A DNA stretch of 64,000 bases, from the NCBI RefSeq assembly GCF_009363715.1, contig NZ_CP045404.1:2014001-2078000 (forward strand), in the 5' to 3' direction. The notes beneath the pieces are model-generated. The model saw only the letters and a program-made list of their open reading frames with translations, had not been told where the DNA came from and searched no databases. This document shows, in pieces, positions 6,029 through 14,936 of this stretch. Both the position numbers and the translations under genes were made by a program. The stretch is from Roseovarius sp. THAF9 (GTDB taxonomy: Bacteria > Pseudomonadota > Alphaproteobacteria > Rhodobacterales > Rhodobacteraceae). How positions within the stretch are numbered: the stretch's first letter is position 1; the number at the start of each line of letters is the position of its first letter.

Positions 6029-6958
6029 ATGACCCCGTCGAACTGTATTCTGATCGGTGCCCCCGTAGACAGCGGCAAGGCAAGGCGCGGCTGCCTGATG
6101 GGCTCGGACGCGCTGCGGGTGGCGGGGATCGAGAAATCGTTGTCCTCGCTGGGTCACAGCGTCGAGGACTGGGGCAACCTCAGCCCTGCCCCGGCCACCG
6201 CGCCGGCCTCGCTGCCCGGCCACCTGGTGCAGCCCGCGGAAACCATCGGCTGGACCAAAAGCATTGCGGACGCCGCTGAAAAGGCGATAGAGACAGGTCT
6301 GCCGATTTTCCTCGGCGGCGATCATGCGCTGTCGTTGGGCAGCGTAATCGGAGTGGCCAATCATGCAGCTCGCGTGGACCGCCCCCAGTTCGTTCTGTGG
6401 CTCGATGCCCATACCGATTTCCACACGCCCCAAAGCACCGAATCCGGCAATCTGCACGGCACGCCGCTGGGCTATGCCACGGGGCGCGACGGCTTTGACG
6501 GGTTTCCACAGGTGAAAAACCCGGTTCCCTATGAGAATATCTGCTTCCTGGGCCTGCGGTCCGTCGACCCCGATGAGCGCGAGTTCCTGCAATCCACCCC
6601 CGCGCACCGCCACGACATGCGCAGCATCGACGAACAGGGCATCGCGCGGCCCCTAGCCGCCTTCCTCGACACGGTCGCGGCAGCGAACGGGATGCTGCAC
6701 GTGTCCTTCGACGTCGATTTCCTCGACCCCGGCATCGCGCCCGCCGTTGGCACCACCGTGCCGGGCGGTGCGACGATCCGCGAGGCGCATCTGGTGATGG
6801 AGATGATCTGCGACAGCGGCCTGATGACCTCGCTCGATCTGGTCGAACTCAACCCCTTCCTAGATGAGCGCGGCCGCACAGCGCAGGTGATGGTGGAGCT
6901 GACCGCCTCGGCCCTCGGCCGCCGTATCTTCGACCGACCAACGCGGGCTTTCGCATGA
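6029..6958 (+). CDS. rocF: Arginase
   Basis: ATG 6029 is preceded by AGGAAAGGAG (6011-6020). The 309-residue product has all dinuclear manganese motifs: GGDHALSLG (His), DAHTDFHTP (Asp-His-Asp), SFDVDFLDP (two Asp) and VELNPFLDE. Arginase splits arginine to ornithine and urea in the cytoplasm. The downstream genes convert citrulline to ornithine and ornithine to proline, so the operon is catabolic. Agmatinase-type ureohydrolases share these motifs, but overall the motif spacing and the partner genes favour arginase. Confidence 0.9.
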   Translation: MTPSNCILIGAPVDSGKARRGCLMGSDALRVAGIEKSLSSLGHSVEDWGNLSPAPATAPASLPGHLVQPAETIGWTKSIADAAEKAIETGLPIFLGGDHALSLGSVIGVANHAARVDRPQFVLWLDAHTDFHTPQSTESGNLHGTPLGYATGRDGFDGFPQVKNPVPYENICFLGLRSVDPDEREFLQSTPAHRHDMRSIDEQGIARPLAAFLDTVAAANGMLHVSFDVDFLDPGIAPAVGTTVPGGATIREAHLVMEMICDSGLMTSLDLVELNPFLDERGRTAQVMVELTASALGRRIFDRPTRAFA

Positions 6959-7890
6959 GCGTTCAGGCGCCTTCCTCCGTCGTAATGATCCGGCCCAACC
7001 GGTTTCGGCCCAACCCCGAAACCGCGGCGGACAACCGGTTTCAGTCGCTGCCAGACCTTGACGCAGATGCGGTCGCCACAGGTGCCGCATCCGAGTTCGA
7101 CACTGCCGTGGCGGACCTGCGCGCAGCGGGCGTGACAGTGCATGTCTTTCAGGACGAAGCGTCGGACACGCCGGATTCGGTTTTTCCGAACAACTGGTTC
7201 TCGACCCATCACGGCGGCCATGTGGCCATTTACCCCATGTATGCCGAAAGCCGCCGGCGCGAACGCCGCACCGACGTGATCGAGATGCTGAAGCGGGAAT
7301 ATCGCGTGGCCGAGATCACCGACTATTCCGGACTGGAGGTTGACGGTCTGGCGCTCGAAGGGACCGGCGCGATGGTGCTCGACCATATCGGGCGCCTTGC
7401 CTTCGTCGCCCGCTCGCACCGCGCCGATCCGCTGCTTCTGGAACGGTTCTGCACCCGCTTTGGCTATGAGCCCATCCTCTTTGACGCGGTCGACGAGACG
7501 GGCACGCCCATCTACCACACCAATGTCCTGATGGCGGTCGGCACCCATTTGGCGCTGGTCGGGCTGGACATGGTGGCCGATCCCGAGCGCCGCGTCACCA
7601 TACGTGAACGTCTGGAGGAAAGCGGCCGCACCGTCATCGCGCTCAGTGCGCAGCAGATCGCGGATTTCGCGGGCAACGCCATCGAACTCGCCACGCCGTC
7701 GGGCCTCGTGCTGGTCCTGTCGTCGCGAGCGCTGCGCTGCCTGACACACGATCAGAAAACTGCGATCGAGCAAACCATGCGCCTCGTGCCGCTGAACCTG
7801 CCGATCATCGAAAGCGCGGGCGGCTCGGCCCGCTGCATGATCGCAGGCATCCACCTCGCGCGCCGCGCCACCAACAAGGAAAGTCACTGA
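6955..7890 (+). CDS. ctlX: Citrulline-utilisation hydrolase of the guanidino-modifying family (CtlX)
   Basis: The start overlaps the arginase stop by 4 bp (ATGA). The 311-residue protein belongs to the arginine-deiminase/DDAH fold: SVFPNNWFSTH near residue 80, EGTGAMVLDH in the middle, the catalytic His in IYHTNVLMAVG, and the catalytic Cys near the end in SARCMIAGIHLA. The CtlX subgroup removes the ureido group of citrulline to give ornithine. Its place between arginase and ornithine cyclodeaminase fits this, since both enzymes then feed the ornithine pool. Dimethylarginine hydrolysis is an alternative that sequence motifs alone cannot exclude. Confidence 0.82.
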   Translation: MSVQAPSSVVMIRPNRFRPNPETAADNRFQSLPDLDADAVATGAASEFDTAVADLRAAGVTVHVFQDEASDTPDSVFPNNWFSTHHGGHVAIYPMYAESRRRERRTDVIEMLKREYRVAEITDYSGLEVDGLALEGTGAMVLDHIGRLAFVARSHRADPLLLERFCTRFGYEPILFDAVDETGTPIYHTNVLMAVGTHLALVGLDMVADPERRVTIRERLEESGRTVIALSAQQIADFAGNAIELATPSGLVLVLSSRALRCLTHDQKTAIEQTMRLVPLNLPIIESAGGSARCMIAGIHLARRATNKESH

Positions 7891-7891
7891 C

Positions 7892-8944
7892 ATGCCCATC
7901 CTCGCCCCCTCGGACAAAGCCTTCGTTCCGTTCGTCTCTGTCGAGAACATGATGCGCCTGGTGCACCGCATCGGCATCGAGAAGATGCTGGAAGGTCTGG
8001 CCGACTACATCGCCGCCGATTTTGCCCGGTGGGAGCTTTTCGACAAGACACCCCGCGTGGCCAGCCATTCGGACGTTGGCGTGATCGAGCTGATGCCCAC
8101 CTCCGACGGCGAGGCTTATGGCTTCAAATACGTCAACGGCCACCCCAAGAACACCAAGGACGGGTTGCAGACCGTCACGGCCTTTGGCCTTCTGGCGGAT
8201 GTGGACACCGGATACCCTGTGCTGCTGACCGAGATGACGGTGCTGACCGCGCTGCGTACCGCGGCCACCTCGGCTCTAGTGGCCAAGCATCTGGCGCCCA
8301 AGGGGGCCGACACCATGGCAATGATCGGCAACGGCGCGCAGTCGGAATTCCAGAGCCTTGCGATGAAGGCCGTCCTTGGCCTCAAGACCGTGCGCCTGTG
8401 GGACACCGACAAGGCCGCCACGAAAAAGGCGGCGCGCAACCTCAAGGGGCTGGGCCTGAACGTGGTGGAATGCGACAGCGCCGAGGACAGCATGGAAGGC
8501 GCGCAAATCATCACGACCTGCACGGCGGACAAGCAATATGCCACGATCCTGACCGACAACATGATCGGCGAAGGGGTGCATATCAACGCCATCGGCGGCG
8601 ACTGCCCCGGCAAGACGGAACTGGCCCCGGCGATCCTGTCCCGGTCGGATATCTTCGTGGAATACCCCGAGCAGACCCGCATCGAGGGCGAGATCCAGCA
8701 GATGGACCCAGACCACCCGGTCACCGAATTCTGGCAGGTTCTGTCGGGGGCCGCGCCCGGGCGGACCAGCGACCGGCAAATCACGCTCTTCGACAGCGTC
8801 GGCTTCGCCATCGAGGATTTCAGCGCGCTTCGCTACATCCGCGACCATATTCCCGGCACGGATTGCTTTCTGGACCTCGACCTTCTGGCCGACCCGGACG
8901 ACCCGCGCGACCTCTTCGGCATGGTGCAACGCGCGATGCCCTGA
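7892..8944 (+). CDS. ocd: Ornithine cyclodeaminase
   Basis: This 350-residue protein starts one base after the ctlX stop. It has the mu-crystallin/ornithine cyclodeaminase features: an N-terminal substrate domain with KYVNGHPKNT, the NAD-binding GNGAQSEFQ at about 148-156, and INAIGGDCPGKTEL. It converts ornithine to proline and ammonia with bound NAD. It is the last step of the operon arginine/citrulline to ornithine to proline. The C-terminal tail (DLLADPDDPRDLFG) is typical of the longer alphaproteobacterial and plant-pathogen type. Confidence 0.93.
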   Translation: MPILAPSDKAFVPFVSVENMMRLVHRIGIEKMLEGLADYIAADFARWELFDKTPRVASHSDVGVIELMPTSDGEAYGFKYVNGHPKNTKDGLQTVTAFGLLADVDTGYPVLLTEMTVLTALRTAATSALVAKHLAPKGADTMAMIGNGAQSEFQSLAMKAVLGLKTVRLWDTDKAATKKAARNLKGLGLNVVECDSAEDSMEGAQIITTCTADKQYATILTDNMIGEGVHINAIGGDCPGKTELAPAILSRSDIFVEYPEQTRIEGEIQQMDPDHPVTEFWQVLSGAAPGRTSDRQITLFDSVGFAIEDFSALRYIRDHIPGTDCFLDLDLLADPDDPRDLFGMVQRAMP

Positions 8945-9025
8945 CGCCTGCGACGCATACGCTCTCGCCTTGTGCGGTGAACTTGGATATGACGCCGCCC
9001 AAGACCCAAGCGAAAGAGCGTGACG

Positions 9026-9682
9026 ATGGCTTCACTGAAACGATGGCTCGACCGGCGGCGCAACCCGTGGAAGGGCGTCTTCTACGATGCCTTCCGCCAG
9101 TGGCGGCGGCAGAACGGCCAGGCGCGGCTTGTGCAATATGGCGACCTGGTGCCCGGCGACGTGGTATTCGACGTGGGCGCCTACAAAGGCGAGTGGACTG
9201 ACACGGTTCTGGGCCAGCAGCCCGCCGCGCAGATGCACCTCTTCGAGCCGCATCCCGGCTTTGCCGAGGCGCTGGAGCAGAAATTCGCGGGCCGCGACCA
9301 CGTACACGTGCACGAGCTGGCCATCGGGTCGACGACCGGCACGATGGAGCTGTCGGATGCGGGCGACGCGTCCTCTTCGGTGGCCGATCACGGCAAGAGC
9401 TTCGAGGCCAAGACCATGTCGGTGTCGGATTTCTTTGCCCATACGCCGGTGGACCGGATCGCGCTGATGAAGGTCAATATCGAGGGCGGCGAATACGACC
9501 TGCTGCCCGCGCTGATCGAGTCGGGCGACATATCCAAGGTCGACCGCCTGCAAGTGCAGTTCCACCTGTTCGAGCCGGATATGAAGGCGCTGCGCGACGA
9601 TATCCGCGCCCGGCTTAACAAGACGCATCATTGCGTCTGGTCCTATCCCTTCGTCTGGGAAGAATGGCAGCTACGCCCCTGA
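9026..9682 (+). CDS. FkbM-family methyltransferase
   Basis: The start ATG 9026 is chosen over GTG 9020 because AAAGAG (9013-9018) is better spaced from it. The 218-residue protein has a Rossmann-type SAM-binding start (VFDVGAYKGEWTD, about 44-56), the acidic end of strand 2 (MHLFEPHPGF) and KVNIEGGEYDLLPAL, characteristic of the FkbM group. Members methylate sugars, antibiotics or other small hydroxyl substrates; the substrate here is unknown. It lies 81 bp after ocd and may be read separately. Confidence 0.85.
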   Translation: MASLKRWLDRRRNPWKGVFYDAFRQWRRQNGQARLVQYGDLVPGDVVFDVGAYKGEWTDTVLGQQPAAQMHLFEPHPGFAEALEQKFAGRDHVHVHELAIGSTTGTMELSDAGDASSSVADHGKSFEAKTMSVSDFFAHTPVDRIALMKVNIEGGEYDLLPALIESGDISKVDRLQVQFHLFEPDMKALRDDIRARLNKTHHCVWSYPFVWEEWQLRP

Positions 9683-9689
9683 GAGACAA

Positions 9690-9715
9690 AGAAAAACGGG
9701 GGGCCGAAGCCCCCC
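9690..9715 (-). terminator. Rho-independent terminator on the minus strand
   Basis: On the minus strand GGGGGGC-TTCG-GCCCCCC (9698-9715) is followed by GTTTTTCTTT. It faces the nrdJ transcript and ends it about 260 bases past the stop codon. On the plus strand no T-run follows, so it is not a good terminator for the FkbM gene. Confidence 0.85.
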
Positions 9716-9956
9716 GGTTGAGTTTCGCCGCTCAGGCTCACTCTTTATGTACCGCCCGGTTTCTGCCTGCGGCCTGAGCTGCGTCAGGGGCGAGCGCACC
9801 CTCCCCGGATCAGGATGGGTCAGAGCGATAGTCTGCCCCCACCCTAGTCTTCAGACCTCGCGCGATGTCTCGCGCCCCTGGCCTGTCTCGTCGGGGCGGC
9901 CGGCCTAACGCCAAACCGGGACCGCCCCTGCACATCCCCCAGGGATGTGTGTTCCG
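9690..9956 (-). ncRNA. Structured nrdJ 3' region or candidate non-coding RNA
   Basis: Downstream of the nrdJ stop (minus strand) 267 bases contain no gene but a series of strong stems. These are CACATCCC/GGGATGTG (about 9930-9948), GGGGCGG/CCGCCCC (about 9894-9928) and GCTCAGGC/GCCTGAGC (about 9730-9778), followed by a canonical terminator. Such density of pairing before a terminator suggests a long 3' UTR or a processed RNA. It does not show the conserved cores of RNase P RNA, tmRNA or SRP RNA. Confidence 0.35.
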
Positions 9957-12900
9957 TCAGCTACACCCGCTCGTCGCGCCGCAGGTGTTGCACTTCATGC
10001 AAGTCCCGTTGCGCACCAGCGTGTAGTTGCCGCATTCGCCGCAGGCCTCACCCTCGTAGCCCTGCATCCGCGCCTTGGTCGCGGCGTTCATGCCGACCGT
10101 GCCCGAGGATACCGCCGTCGTCGTGGTCGCCGCGCTGACGGCCTTGGTCTCGGGCACCAGCGTTTGCAGGGCCGCCTCTGGATCACCGCTCTCGAGCGCC
10201 GTGGCCAGCGACGCGCCGCCGTTCAGCACCACCAGTTCCTGCGGCAGTCGCTTGCGCAGGTAGCCGGTCGAGCTGATCTGCTTGAGAACTTCGAGGGATT
10301 TCGAGGCAGCTTCGCCCGACATCTCCTTGATATTGCTCACGCCTTCCTCTTCGCCACGGCCTAGGTCGTCAAACGACGCGCCTTCGGGTTTGACGTGTGC
10401 GAGGTCCGTGCGGTCTAGGTAGCTGACCGCCAGTTCGCGGAAGATATAGTCCAGGATCGACGTGGCGTTCTTGATGCTGTCGTTGCCCTGCACCATACCC
10501 GCCGGTTCGAACTTGGTGAAGGTGAAGGCGTCGACGAACTCCTCCAGCGGCACGCCGTATTGCAGGCCGACGCTGACCGCGATGGCGAAGTTGTTCATCA
10601 TCGCCCGGAACCCGGCACCTTCCTTGTGCATGTCGATGAAGATCTCTCCAAGCGAGCCGTCGCCGTATTCACCCGTGCGCAGGTACACCTTGTGCCCGCC
10701 GACGACGGCCTTTTGCGTGTAACCTTTGCGGCGCTCCGGCATCTTCTCGCGGTGCGATTTCACCACTTCCTTGACGATCACCTTCTCGACGATCTTCTCG
10801 GCCAGCACGGCGGCCTTTTCCTGGGTCGAGCCGGTCTCCAGCACCTCGGCGGCCTCGTCGTCATCCTCGACGAGCGCGGCGGCCAGCGGCTGGCTGAGTT
10901 TCGAGCCGTCGCGGTAAAGCGCGTTGGCCTTGACCCCCATCTGCCAGCTGCGCTCATACGCGGCCTGGCAATCCTCGATGGTGGCGTCGTTGGGCATGTT
11001 GATCGTCTTGGAGATCGCACCAGAAATAAACGACTGCGCCGCCGCCATCATGTCGATGTGGGAGTTCACCGACAGGAAGCGCTTGCCCTTCTTGCCGCAG
11101 GGGTTGGCGCAGTCGAAGACCACGTAGTGTTCTTCCTTGAGGTGCGGTGCGCCTTCCAGCGTCATCGTCCCGCAAACGTGGTCGTTGGCCGCCTCGATGT
11201 CCTGCTTGGAATAGCCCAGCGAGGCCAGCAGGTCGAAGGTCGGGTCGTTCAGCTTTTCCGCCGGAATGCCCAGCACGTTGCGGCAGAACTCCTCGCCCAG
11301 CGTCCACTGGTTGAAGACGAAGCGGATATCAAAGGCGCTGCCAAGCGCCGCATCGATCTTGGCCAGTTCGTTGGCGCCGAAACCGTGGCCCGCGAGCGTG
11401 GTGTGGTTGACGCCCGGCGCGTTGCCGATGGTGCCGTGACCCACAGCGTACGCGACGATCTCCTCGATCTCGGCGCTGCCATAGCCCAGCTTTTCAAGCG
11501 CGGCGGGCACCGATTGGTTGATGATCTTGAAATAGCCGCCACCGGCCAGCTTCTTGAACTTCACCAGCGCGAAGTCGGGCTCGATGCCGGTGGTGTCGCA
11601 GTCCATCACCAGCCCGATCGTGCCGGTGGGCGCGATCACGGTGGACTGCGCGTTGCGGTAGCCGTGCTTTTCGCCCAGTTTAAGCGCCTCGTCCCAGCTG
11701 GCCATCGCCAAATCGGCCAGTCGGCTGTCGGGCACGTTGGCCAGGTCCAGCGGCACGGGTTTCACGGCCAGCTTTTCATAGCCTTCGGTCGCGCCATAGG
11801 CCGCGTTGCGGTGATTGCGCATCACGCGCAGCATGTGCGCCTTGTTGCGCTTGTAGCCTGCGAACGGACCCAGCTCCTTGGCCATCTCGGCCGAGGTCGC
11901 ATAGGCCACACCGGTCATGATCGCGGTCAGCGCACCGCAGAGCGCCCGGCCCTCGTCACTGTCATAGCCGTAGCCCATGTTCATCAAGAGGCCGCCGATA
12001 TTGGCATAGCCCAGCCCCAGCGTGCGGAACTCGTAGCTCAGCTGCGCGATTTCCTGGCTGGGGAACTGCGCCATGGTGACCGAGATTTCCAGAGTCACGG
12101 TCCAAAGGCGCGTGGCGTGAACATAAGCTTCCGCATCGAACGTGTCGCCGTCAAAGAACTGCAGCAGGTTCATCGACGCCAGGTTGCAGGCCGTGTCATC
12201 AAGGAACATGTACTCCGAGCACGGGTTCGAGCCGCGGATTTCGCCGTCTTCCGGGCAGGTGTGCCAGGCGTTGACGGTGTCGTGGTACTGGATGCCCGGA
12301 TCGGCGCAGGCCCATGCGGCATGGCCCACCTTCTCCCACAGCTCGCGGGCGGGGATTTCCTTGACCACGCTGCCGTCGGTGCGGTTGGTCAGCGGCCACA
12401 TCGCGTCGTCCTTGACCGCCTTCAGGAAGGCATCGGTCACGCGGATCGAGTTGTTGGAGTTCTGGCCCGACACGCTGGCGTAGGCTTCGGAGTCCCAGTC
12501 GGTGTCATAGGTCGGGAACTCGATGCTTTCATAGCCCTGCTTGGCGTAGTCCAGGACGCGCTTGACGTAGGTTTCCGGAATGGCCGATTTCTTTGCGCCG
12601 CGAATGGCCGCTTTCAGTTGCTCGTTCTTGCTGGGGTCGACCGCATCTTCGGTGCTGCCGTCCCAGGCGCGGATCGCGCCGAAGATATCGTTCAGCTTGG
12701 CTTCGTGCATCTTGGAGCCGGCGACGATCGATGCCACTTTCTGCTCTTCGATGACCTTCCAGTTGATGAAATCCTCGATATCGGGATGGTCGACGTCGCA
12801 GATCACCATCTTGGCCGCACGGCGCGTGGTGCCGCCCGACTTGATCGCGCCCGCCGCGCGGTCGCCGATTTTCAGGAACCCCATCAGGCCGCTGGACTTG

Positions 12901-13625
12901 CCGCCGCCCGACAGCGGCTCGTTGGCCGCGCGCAGCGAGGAAAAGTTGGTGCCGGTGCCCGAGCCGTACTTGAACAGGCGGGCCTCGCGCACCCACAGAT
13001 CCATGATGCCACCGTCGCCGACAAGGTCGTCCTTGACCGACTGGATGAAGCACGCATGGGGCTGCGGGTGCTCATAGGCGCTGCTCGATTTTGTCAGTTC
13101 GCCCGTTTTGAAATCCACGTAGTAGTGACCTTGACCGGGGCCGTCGATGCCGTAGGCCCAGTGCAGGCCGGTGTTGAACCATTGCGGGCTGTTGGGCGCC
13201 GCCATCTGCCGCGCCAGCATATAGCGCATCTCGTCGAAATAGGCGCTGGCGTCTTCCTCGGTGGTGAAATAGCCACCTTTCCAGCCCCAGTAGGCCCAGG
13301 CGCCCGCCAGCCGGTCAAAGACCTGCTTTGCGCTGGTCTCGCCGGTTTTCGGCGTGTCGTCAGAGGCGGGAACCGAGCGCCACAGGAACTCGGGCACGTC
13401 CTTTTCCTGGACCTTCTTCAACGCGGTCGGCACGCCGGCCTTGCGGAAATATTTCTGGGCGATCACGTCGCTGGCGACTTGGCTCCATTTCGCGGGGACT
13501 TCGACTTCATCCAGCTTGAAGACGGTGGTGCCGTCAGGGTTGCGGATTTCCGAACTCGTGGTGACGAAGTCCAGCTCCGCGTAAGCGTCCTGACCTGCCT
13601 TGGTAAACTTTCTTTCAATCTTCAT
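9957..13625 (-). CDS. nrdJ: Vitamin B12-dependent (class II) ribonucleotide reductase
   Basis: This 1222-residue protein is a full-length adenosylcobalamin-dependent ribonucleoside reductase, which makes deoxynucleotides with or without oxygen. Visible parts are the N-terminal domain, the substrate-loop segment [50 protein letters not shown] barrel motifs (APTGTIG) and a C-terminal zinc ribbon ([22 protein letters not shown]) that donates electrons. It has a NrdR-box pair and DnaA boxes upstream and a structured 3' region ending in a terminator. No class I nrdAB genes are in view. Confidence 0.97.
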   Translation of the reverse strand: MKIERKFTKAGQDAYAELDFVTTSSEIRNPDGTTVFKLDEVEVPAKWSQVASDVIAQKYFRKAGVPTALKKVQEKDVPEFLWRSVPASDDTPKTGETSAKQVFDRLAGAWAYWGWKGGYFTTEEDASAYFDEMRYMLARQMAAPNSPQWFNTGLHWAYGIDGPGQGHYYVDFKTGELTKSSSAYEHPQPHACFIQSVKDDLVGDGGIMDLWVREARLFKYGSGTGTNFSSLRAANEPLSGGGKSSGLMGFLKIGDRAAGAIKSGGTTRRAAKMVICDVDHPDIEDFINWKVIEEQKVASIVAGSKMHEAKLNDIFGAIRAWDGSTEDAVDPSKNEQLKAAIRGAKKSAIPETYVKRVLDYAKQGYESIEFPTYDTDWDSEAYASVSGQNSNNSIRVTDAFLKAVKDDAMWPLTNRTDGSVVKEIPARELWEKVGHAAWACADPGIQYHDTVNAWHTCPEDGEIRGSNPCSEYMFLDDTACNLASMNLLQFFDGDTFDAEAYVHATRLWTVTLEISVTMAQFPSQEIAQLSYEFRTLGLGYANIGGLLMNMGYGYDSDEGRALCGALTAIMTGVAYATSAEMAKELGPFAGYKRNKAHMLRVMRNHRNAAYGATEGYEKLAVKPVPLDLANVPDSRLADLAMASWDEALKLGEKHGYRNAQSTVIAPTGTIGLVMDCDTTGIEPDFALVKFKKLAGGGYFKIINQSVPAALEKLGYGSAEIEEIVAYAVGHGTIGNAPGVNHTTLAGHGFGANELAKIDAALGSAFDIRFVFNQWTLGEEFCRNVLGIPAEKLNDPTFDLLASLGYSKQDIEAANDHVCGTMTLEGAPHLKEEHYVVFDCANPCGKKGKRFLSVNSHIDMMAAAQSFISGAISKTINMPNDATIEDCQAAYERSWQMGVKANALYRDGSKLSQPLAAALVEDDDEAAEVLETGSTQEKAAVLAEKIVEKVIVKEVVKSHREKMPERRKGYTQKAVVGGHKVYLRTGEYGDGSLGEIFIDMHKEGAGFRAMMNNFAIAVSVGLQYGVPLEEFVDAFTFTKFEPAGMVQGNDSIKNATSILDYIFRELAVSYLDRTDLAHVKPEGASFDDLGRGEEEGVSNIKEMSGEAASKSLEVLKQISSTGYLRKRLPQELVVLNGGASLATALESGDPEAALQTLVPETKAVSAATTTTAVSSGTVGMNAATKARMQGYEGEACGECGNYTLVRNGTCMKCNTCGATSGCS

Positions 13626-13805
13626 TTTGGCTGCCCCATGATCCAGCGTTCTATGACCAGCACGACCGTTCCGGCCGCAAACCCTCGCGTTTCAGTGGCC
13701 CAGGAGGCAAAACCCATCCCCGCCGATACGCCGCATCCGGTCGCATTGGCTAAATCCGGCCCTGCCGGTGGAAGTCTTGGGTGTCTGTCCCTACCCAGAT
13801 CCGCG

Positions 13806-13852
13806 CCACTATATCTTGTGGCTTGCTGATCCGCCTGCACAACCTGACGTAT
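13806..13852 (-). promoter_or_regulatory. NrdR box pair upstream of nrdJ
   Basis: CCACTATATCTTGTGG (13806-13821) is a near-perfect NrdR palindrome, centred about 190 bp upstream of the nrdJ start. Exactly 31 bp further on, GCACAACCTGACGTAT (13837-13852) keeps only one half-site. Paired boxes about three helical turns apart are the known NrdR arrangement for repressing ribonucleotide reductase genes when ATP/dATP-bound. Confidence 0.7.
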
Positions 13853-13913
13853 GTAGCCACAAACGGTCAACGGATTTTTTACCAAGATGGCCGAAAAAAT
13901 TCAGTTGACCGGG

Positions 13914-13922
13914 TTATCCACA
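13914..13922 (+). promoter_or_regulatory. DnaA box
   Basis: TTATCCACA is a perfect consensus DnaA box in the long nrdJ upstream region. Confidence 0.5.
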
Positions 13923-14147
13923 ACGGCGGATTCACGCTCACCCCGATTCATTTCCAACCGCGCGTCGATGCCTGCCAAAAAAAGGAGCGGAAAAAGCGCT
14001 TTTATCCGTGTGGCTTAGCCAGTTCTGAACAAAAGAGTTCGGTAAGGGCATGGGCACGCGCCCACCAATCCACCAGATGTGGTGTTCCGGGCACGCCGGA
14101 ACCCATAGATAGTGCGGCCGCGTATCCCGGCGACACGCTCAACAGTG

Positions 14148-14156
14148 TTATCCACA
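14148..14156 (+). promoter_or_regulatory. DnaA box
   Basis: A second perfect TTATCCACA lies in the same orientation 234 bp from the first. It is 57 bp from the 3' end of tRNA-Pro. Confidence 0.45.
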
Positions 14157-14212
14157 GAATCGACCCAAGGTCGCGTGCGCCCCCGTGTCATCTTCGTCAT
14201 GTCGGAAAGAAG

Positions 14213-14289
14213 TGGTCGGGGCGGCAGGATTCGAACCTACGACCCCCTGTACCCAAAACAGGTGCGCTACCAGACTGCGCCACGCCCCG
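14213..14289 (-). tRNA. tRNA-Pro (anticodon TGG)
   Basis: The minus strand gives a 77-nt tRNA with encoded CCA: acceptor CGGGGCG/CGCCCCG, anticodon stem CCTGT/ACAGG around TTTGGGT (anticodon TGG) and T arm with GGTTCGAATCC. The C1-G72 pair together with discriminator A fits bacterial tRNA-Pro. Confidence 0.96.
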
Positions 14290-14368
14290 GACCGTGACGC
14301 CCATGTAGACAGCTTTGCTGCGAATGGAAAGCCCCTTTGCGACGTGCCCAAGCTCTGCGCGACATGTC

Positions 14369-14389
14369 ATCCCGGACGCGATCCGGGAT
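14369..14389. repeat. REP-like palindrome (CCCGGA...TCCGGG type)
   Basis: ATCCCGGA and TCCGGGAT form 8-bp arms around 5 bases. The same arms occur as a pair at 56204-56259. It lies in the gap between tRNA-Pro and the DUF192 gene. Confidence 0.55.
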
Positions 14390-14438
14390 CTCGAGCGGAG
14401 AGGTCTGGGGTCAGGCCCGGGGACCCGCGCAGGCAGAC

Positions 14439-14936
14439 CTACTCGGCCTCGCAGGGCCAGGCGGCAGTGTCTCCGATCACCGGGTGGCGCAGTTCGGAAC
14501 CTTCCGAAATGCCCATCTGCCGGGCCAGCCCGCCATTGATCTCCAGCACGTACTGGATGGCATCGCCGCCATAGATCAGCGACTCGTCCAGCGGCTGGGC
14601 CTCGTGATGGACCTTTTGCACGGTGCCTGCCTGGTCGAGAAAAATCATGTCGAGCGGGATGAGCGTGTTGCGCATCCAGAACCGCACCGGGCGCGGCGCG
14701 GGATAGGCAAACAACATGCCCGCCGAGCGCGCCATGCTTTCGCGGTTCATCAGGCCCTGTGCGCGTTCGGCATTGTCGTCGGCCAGTTCCACCGTGAAGC
14801 TGGCCGAGCCCCAGGCGCCGCGCAGGTCAACCTTGTCTTCACGGCAGGCACCCATCGCCGTGCCCGCCATCAGCACCAGCGCCGCTGCGCCTGTCAGGAG
14901 CCTTTGGATTCCTTGACCGCCATTTCCCATCCACAC
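14439..14936 (-). CDS. Secreted DUF192 family protein
   Basis: This 165-residue protein starts with a signal peptide (LLTGAAALVLMAGTAMGA, cleavage likely after MGA). The mature part matches DUF192: FTVELADDNAERAQGLMNR, MLFAYPAPRPVRFWMRNT and LIPLDMIFLD, then LEINGGLARQMGI. The family is widespread and uncharacterised, probably a small periplasmic beta-domain. Its start lies inside the upstream cold-shock gene (43-bp overlap, different frame); no later start keeps the signal peptide, so the overlap seems real and implies translational coupling. Confidence 0.85.
   Translation of the reverse strand: MWMGNGGQGIQRLLTGAAALVLMAGTAMGACREDKVDLRGAWGSASFTVELADDNAERAQGLMNRESMARSAGMLFAYPAPRPVRFWMRNTLIPLDMIFLDQAGTVQKVHHEAQPLDESLIYGGDAIQYVLEINGGLARQMGISEGSELRHPVIGDTAAWPCEAE

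Larger units (their letters stand above)
13626..14212. other. Long regulatory region between nrdJ and tRNA-Pro
   Basis: This 587-bp region has no credible gene. It contains a NrdR box pair (13806-13852) and two perfect DnaA boxes (13914-13922 and 14148-14156). No B12 box or other sign of a cobalamin riboswitch is visible in the 200 bp before nrdJ. Confidence 0.6.

Noticed and set aside
9690..9956. RNase P RNA or tmRNA downstream of nrdJ
   Set aside because: A GCAGAAACCGGG stretch slightly recalls the RNase P P4 strand, but the GAAAGUCCGG partner is missing, and no tmRNA tag or CCA end is present.
13626..13805. A cobalamin riboswitch before nrdJ
   Set aside because: I looked for the B12 box and the conserved core on the minus strand and saw neither.
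10560..13829. A 1089-codon open frame on the plus strand
   Set aside because: It lies fully antisense to nrdJ, is rich in His/Arg/Gln/Gly as expected of a GC3-driven shadow frame, and has no family motifs.
13781..14308. A 175-codon open frame on the plus strand
   Set aside because: It runs through the NrdR box, both DnaA boxes and tRNA-Pro.
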